Source: JBJXFY01 sp046155815 (GTDB taxonomy: Bacteria > Verrucomicrobiota > Verrucomicrobiia > Limisphaerales > CAIMTB01). Taken from it: a DNA stretch of 7,008 nucleotides. Made by a program: the position numbers and the translations under genes. The stretch's first letter is position 1. Every line of letters starts with the position of its first letter. The notes under the pieces were generated by a model. That model made no database searches. It was not told the origin of the DNA and saw nothing but the letters and a program-made list of their open reading frames with translations. Below, piece by piece: positions 1 through 4,823 of the stretch. Location: assembly GCA_046155815.1 (NCBI GenBank), contig JBJXFY010000046.1, positions 1 through 7,008 of the forward strand. The letters run 5' to 3'.

Positions 1-2382
1 TCCGCCGACGCGCGGCAGCAGTTGCTGGCGGTGGCCGGGGACGGACGCGACGTCACGCGTGAAGCCGCCTGGGCCGTCGAGCCGCCCGGCCTTGCCACGG
101 TGGACAAGCTGGGCCGGATCACGCCGCGCACCGACGGCGCGGGCACGGTGACGGCGCGCACGGCCGACGGCCCCACGGCCACGCTGCCGCTGCGGATAAC
201 GAACTCCGCCGTCGCCGCGCCGATCCACTTCGCCAACCAGATCGTCCCCATCTTCACCAAGAACGGCTGCAACAGCGGCGGCTGCCACGGCAAGGCCGCC
301 GGACAAAACGGCTTCCGCCTCTCGCTGCTCGGCTTCGAGCCGGCGGAGGACTACGAGCATCTGGTGAAGGAAGCCCGCGCGCGCCGCCTCTTCCCCGTCG
401 CACCGGAGCGCAGCCTGCTGCTGACCAAGGGCACGGCGCAGCTGCCCCACGGCGGCGGCCAGCGCCTCGTGCCCGGCTCGGACGACTACCAGCTCCTCGT
501 GCGCTGGATCGGCCAGGGGATGCCCGTCGGCCGGGCGGACGCCCCGACCGTCGAGCGCCTCGAAGTCCATCCGCCGGCGCGGACGCTCGCCCTCGGTGCC
601 GCCCAGCAGCTCGTCGTGACGGCCCATTACACGGACGGCTCGACCGAGGACGTGACCCGCCGCGCGCTCTTCGAGCCAAATGACAAGGATCTCGCCCGCG
701 CCGACGACCGCGGCCTCGTCACGGCGGCGGAGCTGCCGGGCGACTTCGGCGTGATGGTGCGCTATCAGAGCCGGGTGGCCGTGTTCCGCGGCACGATCCC
801 GCTCGGCGCGCCGGTCACGAACCTCCCGCCCGCGCGGAATTTCGTGGATGAGCTCGTCTTCGCGCGCCTCCAGCAGGTCGGCATGCCGCCCAGCGGGCCG
901 TGCGACGACGAGACCTTCCTCCGCCGCATCACCCTCGACATCGCCGGCCGCCTGCCGACGGCGGAGGAAGTGGGTGACTTCCGCGCCGCGGCCAAGGCGG
1001 ATTCCATCACCGCGCGCGACGCGGTGATCGAGCGTCTGCTGGCCTCGACGGACTACGCCGAATACTTCGCCGGCAAGTGGTCCGCCCTGCTGCGCAACAA
1101 GCGCAACGAGCCGAAGCACGCCCGTGGCACCTACGCCTTCCACGCGTGGATTCGCGACGGCCTCGCCGCCAACGTCCCGTACGACCAGTTCGTGCGCGAG
1201 CTGATCACCGCGTCCGGCGACATCGCGGAAAATCCGCCCGTGGCCTGGTACCGGCAGGTCCGCTCGATGTCCGGCCAGCTTGAGGACGTCTCGCAGTTGT
1301 TCCTTGGCCAGCGCCTCCAGTGCGCGCAGTGCCACCACCATCCCTACGAGAAGTGGAGCCAGGCGGACTACTGGAGCTTCGGCGCGTTCTTCTCCCAGGT
1401 TGGCTACCGGCCCGGCAGCCAGTCCGGCGAGGAGCGCATCGTCCACCGCCGCGGCATGGCGCAGACGACCAACAAAAAGAACGGCCAGGCCGTAAAGCCC
1501 GCCGGCCTCGCCACCGCCGCGCTCAGCCTGCCGGCCGACGAGGATCCCCGCGCCGTGCTGGCCGACTGGATGACCGACCCGAAGAACCCGTGGTTCGCCC
1601 GGGCGCTGGTGAACCGCTACTGGAAGCACTTCCTCGGCCGCGGCCTCGTCGAGCCGGAGGACGACCTGCGCGAGACGAATCCGCCCACGCACCCCGAGCT
1701 GCTCGACGCGCTGGCCGCGCACTTCGTCTCGGGCGGATACGACCTGAAGGAACTCGTCCGCACGATCACGCGCAGCACGACCTACCAGCTCGCCGCGGAG
1801 CCGAACGAGTTCAACGCCCGCGACCGCCAGTTCTTCTCCCGCTTCTACCCGCGCCGGCTTCCGGCCGAGACGCTGTACGACGCCGTGAACACGGTGATCG
1901 GCGGGGAGAGCCGCTTTGACGGCCTGCCCGCCGGCACGCGCGCCGTCGCGCTGCCCGACAACAGCTTCAACGCCTCGAGCTACTTCCTCACCGTGTTCGG
2001 CCGGCCCGAGAGCAGCAGCGCCTGCGAATGCGAGCGCAGCGCCAGCGCGTCGCTCAGCCAGTCGCTGCACCTCCTGAACTCCGGCGAAATCCACGCCCGC
2101 CTCGCCGCTGACACCGGCCGGGGCGCCCGCCTTGCCGCGGATACCCGCGACGACGCCACCAAGCTCCGCGAGGTGTATCGCCTCGCCTATGCCCGCGATC
2201 CGCGTCCGGACGAGTCGGCCGCCGCGCTCAACCACCTCGCCCGCCGCGCCGCCGTCGTGAACGTGAAGGAGGGCAAGGACGCCGCCGACACCACGGCCGC
2301 ACCCCTCAAGGCCCGGCGCGAAGCCTGGGAAGACCTGCTCTGGGCCGTGCTGAACACGAAGGAGTTTCTGTTCAATCACTGA
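1..2382 (+). CDS. DUF1549/DUF1553 (PSCyt2/PSD1) cytochrome-c-like protein with Big_2-like domains, 5' partial
   Basis: The reading frame is open from base 1 and the visible part starts inside a beta-domain, so the true start is upstream. Residues are counted from base 1 (793 visible). Residues ~1-65 look like the end of a Big_2-type Ig-like domain. Next comes a cytochrome-c-like module, C90-NSGG-C95-H96, a CX4CH motif, followed by the family-typical GKAAGQNGFRLSLLGF and PHGGGQRL stretches. Residues ~183-268 are a second Big_2-like domain (YTDGSTEDVT). DUF1549 spans ~280-480 with RRITLDIAGRLPT and a CXXCH site, C441-AQ-C444-H445, inside CAQCHHHPYEKW. DUF1553 spans ~520-790 (LVNRYWKHFLGRGLVEPEDD, then CECER at 675-679) and ends naturally in LLWAVLNTKEFLFNH. 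The family is secreted and abundant in Planctomycetota and Verrucomicrobiota. Its reaction is not established; the haem motifs suggest periplasmic redox or electron transfer. Gene 2 follows after 3 nt, so the two are probably co-transcribed. Family assignment is firm; function is not. Confidence 0.93.
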   Translation, partial: SADARQQLLAVAGDGRDVTREAAWAVEPPGLATVDKLGRITPRTDGAGTVTARTADGPTATLPLRITNSAVAAPIHFANQIVPIFTKNGCNSGGCHGKAAGQNGFRLSLLGFEPAEDYEHLVKEARARRLFPVAPERSLLLTKGTAQLPHGGGQRLVPGSDDYQLLVRWIGQGMPVGRADAPTVERLEVHPPARTLALGAAQQLVVTAHYTDGSTEDVTRRALFEPNDKDLARADDRGLVTAAELPGDFGVMVRYQSRVAVFRGTIPLGAPVTNLPPARNFVDELVFARLQQVGMPPSGPCDDETFLRRITLDIAGRLPTAEEVGDFRAAAKADSITARDAVIERLLASTDYAEYFAGKWSALLRNKRNEPKHARGTYAFHAWIRDGLAANVPYDQFVRELITASGDIAENPPVAWYRQVRSMSGQLEDVSQLFLGQRLQCAQCHHHPYEKWSQADYWSFGAFFSQVGYRPGSQSGEERIVHRRGMAQTTNKKNGQAVKPAGLATAALSLPADEDPRAVLADWMTDPKNPWFARALVNRYWKHFLGRGLVEPEDDLRETNPPTHPELLDALAAHFVSGGYDLKELVRTITRSTTYQLAAEPNEFNARDRQFFSRFYPRRLPAETLYDAVNTVIGGESRFDGLPAGTRAVALPDNSFNASSYFLTVFGRPESSSACECERSASASLSQSLHLLNSGEIHARLAADTGRGARLAADTRDDATKLREVYRLAYARDPRPDESAAALNHLARRAAVVNVKEGKDAADTTAAPLKARREAWEDLLWAVLNTKEFLFNH

Positions 2383-2385
2383 ACC

Positions 2386-4656
2386 ATGCGGCCCGTTCGC
2401 GCCGGACAAGTCTTCGCGCTGGTGCTGGCGGCGGGGATAAACGGAGCGGCCCAGCTCCCCTCCGCCCGCCTCCACTGGGTCTTTCCTCCCGGCGCGCCCG
2501 CGGGCTCGACGAATGAAATCACCGTCGCCGGCGCCGATCTCGACGATCTGACGCACCTTTTCGACTCCGACTCGCGGATTGCGGCCGCACCCGTGTCCGG
2601 CGTGGCCAACCGCTTCAGGCTCGTCATCCCCTCCGACATGCCGCCCGGCCTCGTGGACCTGCGCGTCGCCGGGCGCTTCGGCGTGTCGAACCCCCGCGCG
2701 TTCGCGGTCGGCGGCTCGCCCGAAGTCATCGTGCCGTCCACGAACACCTCGGCCGCCACGGCGATCCTCCTCCCTCTCGGCGTGGTCGCGTCGTCGCGCG
2801 TCATGCCGAACAGCGTCGCGTGGTATCGCTTCGAGGCGGCGGCCGGGCAGCGCCTGCTGGTCCAAGCGGTCGCGCGCGAACTCGACTCGCGCCTCGTGCC
2901 CGACCTCGCCGTGACCGACGCCGCCGGCCGCGAACTGGCCCTCGCCCGCCGCCGCGAGTGGCTCGACTTCACCGCGCCCGCCGCCGGCACGTACCTCCTG
3001 CGCGTCCACGACCAGACGTTTCGCGGCGGCGATGATTTCCACTGCCGCGTCTCGGTCACGGAAGCGCCCTGGGTCGAGTTCGCCGCGCCGCTCGCGCTGC
3101 GGATCGGCGAGACGAACCAAGTCACGCTGTTCGGCCGGCAGTTTGCGAACGGCCGGCTGGCCGCCGCATTCGTGCCGCCGCCCGTCGCCGGCCCGCCGCC
3201 CGTGGAACTGCTCCGCCGCCCCGCCGCCGCGGCCCTCGCCGAAGAGGCGGTCGCGTGGTGGCCCGAAGGTTCCGCCTCCCGGCCGCTCTTCCTGTCCACG
3301 GAGAACCCGGTCTTGAGCGCCGGCCCGGACGCCCAGGCCGCGGCGCTCGTGGCCGTCACACCACCGTGCGACTTCGCCGGCTTCTTCCCCGTCCGCGGCG
3401 GACTGAACGGCGTCACCTTCACGGCCGGGAAGGGCGACGTGCTGTGGCTCGAAGTCTTCGCCGAACGGCTGGGCCTTCCGTGCGACCCGCATGCCGTGGT
3501 CCAGCGGCAGGTGAAGGAGGGCGAGTTTTCGGACGTACTGGAGCTGGCGGACACGGACGCCAACCTGGGCGACCGCGAGTTCGACACCAGGACCTCTGAC
3601 GCCGCCGCGCGCTTCGAGGCGCCGGCCGACGGCGCGTACCGCGTGCTCGTGCGCGACCGGAACCTCTCCGCCGCGCGGCCCGTGCGATATCCGTACCTGC
3701 TCCGCGTGCGGCCGGCGCAGCCGGGCTTCGCGCTGGTCACGCTGCCCGCGCCGCCGCCGCGCCTCAACAATGACGACCGCAACATCCACCTCGCCGCGCT
3801 CAACCTCCGCCGCGGCGAGACGCTGCCGGTCAAGGTCATCGCCTTCCGCCGCGACGGCTTCGACGACGCCATCGAACTCGCCGCGAAAAACCTCCCGCCC
3901 GGCGTCACCGCCGCGCCCGGCCGCATCGCCGCCGGCCAGGCCGCGGGCTGGCTGCTGCTGACGGCGGCGGACGAGTTGTCCGCCGGCGGCTCGTTGAACC
4001 CGGCGCTTCCGCTGCGCATCACCGGCACCACCAGCCCGGGCGGCGCGGCGGTGAGCCGGATGGCCGTCGGCGCCTCCGTCATCTGGCCAGTGCCGGACTT
4101 CAACAACGAGGCCGTCGCCAGCCGGCTCGTCCGCGACCCGGCCTTCGGGCTGATCTCGGCCGAGGCCGCGCCCATCGTGATCGAGGTCGCCACCACGAAC
4201 GACGCACCCGCCGACGGCCGGCTCGCGCTGACGCTGCACGTCACGCGGGGCGAGGGCTTCGCCGCGGCCTTCAAGCTCAAGCCCGCCGGCCATCCCGCGC
4301 TCGACAAGCTGCCCGAGGTCGCCGTCGCCGAGAAGGCCACGAACGCCGCAGCCGAGCTGAACCTCGCCGACGCCAAGCTCCCGCCCGGCCCGCACACCCT
4401 CTGGCTCTCCGGCAGCATCGCCGGGAAATACCGTAGCCAGCCCGAGGCCGTCGCACTGGCCGACGCGGAGCTGAAGCGGGCCGAAGCCGCTCTCGCCTCC
4501 GCAAGCGACGCCGACAAACCGAAGGCCGAGGCACGGAAGCAGGCCGCCGAAGCCGCGCGCAAGGCGGCCGAGGAACGCGCCAAACCGCGCGACGTGACGG
4601 TGGCCGTCTTCTCACGCCCCTTCACCGTCCACGTCCCGCCCCCGCCCGCGCCATGA
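2386..4656 (+). CDS. Exported PPC-domain / Ig-like beta-sandwich protein
   Basis: A 756-residue protein starting at ATG 2386, three bases after the stop of gene 1. No Shine-Dalgarno sits at normal spacing, so translation probably depends on coupling. Residues 1-22 form a signal peptide (MRPVRAGQ, a short hydrophobic core, then GINGAA). Residues ~28-112 are an IPT/Ig-like domain (GSTNEITVAGADL, SDMPPGLVDLRVAG). Residues ~117-225 match the bacterial pre-peptidase C-terminal (PPC) pattern: WYRFEAAAGQRL, LDSRLVPDLAVTDAAGREL, FTAPAAGTYLLRVHD. Residues ~238-265 look IPT-like, and ~328-442 are a second PPC-like domain (FEAPADGAYRVLVRDRN). An Ig-like stretch follows at ~475-540. Residues ~690-735 are Ala/Lys/Glu-rich and probably helical, then one strand (VTVAVFSRPFTVHV) and a proline-rich end. 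There is no catalytic motif, lipobox or obvious sorting signal. PPC modules are non-catalytic and usually aid binding or secretion. The likely role is an extracytoplasmic binding or scaffold partner of the cytochrome-type neighbours, by inference from context. Confidence 0.9.
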   Translation: MRPVRAGQVFALVLAAGINGAAQLPSARLHWVFPPGAPAGSTNEITVAGADLDDLTHLFDSDSRIAAAPVSGVANRFRLVIPSDMPPGLVDLRVAGRFGVSNPRAFAVGGSPEVIVPSTNTSAATAILLPLGVVASSRVMPNSVAWYRFEAAAGQRLLVQAVARELDSRLVPDLAVTDAAGRELALARRREWLDFTAPAAGTYLLRVHDQTFRGGDDFHCRVSVTEAPWVEFAAPLALRIGETNQVTLFGRQFANGRLAAAFVPPPVAGPPPVELLRRPAAAALAEEAVAWWPEGSASRPLFLSTENPVLSAGPDAQAAALVAVTPPCDFAGFFPVRGGLNGVTFTAGKGDVLWLEVFAERLGLPCDPHAVVQRQVKEGEFSDVLELADTDANLGDREFDTRTSDAAARFEAPADGAYRVLVRDRNLSAARPVRYPYLLRVRPAQPGFALVTLPAPPPRLNNDDRNIHLAALNLRRGETLPVKVIAFRRDGFDDAIELAAKNLPPGVTAAPGRIAAGQAAGWLLLTAADELSAGGSLNPALPLRITGTTSPGGAAVSRMAVGASVIWPVPDFNNEAVASRLVRDPAFGLISAEAAPIVIEVATTNDAPADGRLALTLHVTRGEGFAAAFKLKPAGHPALDKLPEVAVAEKATNAAAELNLADAKLPPGPHTLWLSGSIAGKYRSQPEAVALADAELKRAEAALASASDADKPKAEARKQAAEAARKAAEERAKPRDVTVAVFSRPFTVHVPPPPAP

Positions 4657-4739
4657 TCTCCCGTCGGAGGGCCGGGCTGCGCGACGCCCCATCTCAACAA
4701 ACTCGGAGGTGCGAGCTCCGCGAGCCCTCATCGATCCTC

Positions 4740-4767
4740 ACAGAAGGGAACGGAGGAGACAGAAGGG
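4740..4767 (+). repeat. Direct 9-base repeat ACAGAAGGG
   Basis: ACAGAAGGG occurs exactly at 4740-4748 and again at 4759-4767, 19 bases apart, forming the left arm of the larger inverted repeat. The second copy overlaps the first base of the candidate GTG start at 4767. Purine-rich tandem units like this argue that the region is repeat DNA and not coding sequence. Confidence 0.6.
4752..4758 (+). promoter_or_regulatory. Possible Shine-Dalgarno (GGAGGAG) for the alternative GTG start at 4767
   Basis: GGAGG ends 10 bases before GTG 4767 and 14 before ATG 4771, which opens only an 18-codon frame ending at 4825-4827. It lies inside the purine-rich repeat arm, so the resemblance to a ribosome binding site may be coincidental. 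If real, gene 3 would start at 4767 and its signal peptide would carry a 19-residue-longer, arginine-rich n-region. Confidence 0.3.
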
Positions 4768-4823
4768 TGAATGAGTCCTCCATCATCCGCGCGCGCGGTG
4801 CCCGTCTCCCGCGAACCCGTCCG

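Noticed and set aside
1320..1919. 199-residue + strand open frame inside gene 1
   Set aside because: It is out of frame with the DUF1549/DUF1553 coding sequence, Arg/Pro-rich, and has no domain or plausible start context.
2376..4700. 774-residue open frame on the minus strand opposite gene 2
   Set aside because: It mirrors gene 2 almost end to end, its Ser/Arg/Ala-rich translation shows no domain, and the + strand frame has a signal peptide and PPC modules. Long antisense open frames are expected at this GC content.
4704..4720. Small hairpin CGGAG / CTCCG downstream of gene 2 as a terminator
   Set aside because: The stem is only 5 bp with a 7-base loop and no following T-run, too weak for an intrinsic terminator.
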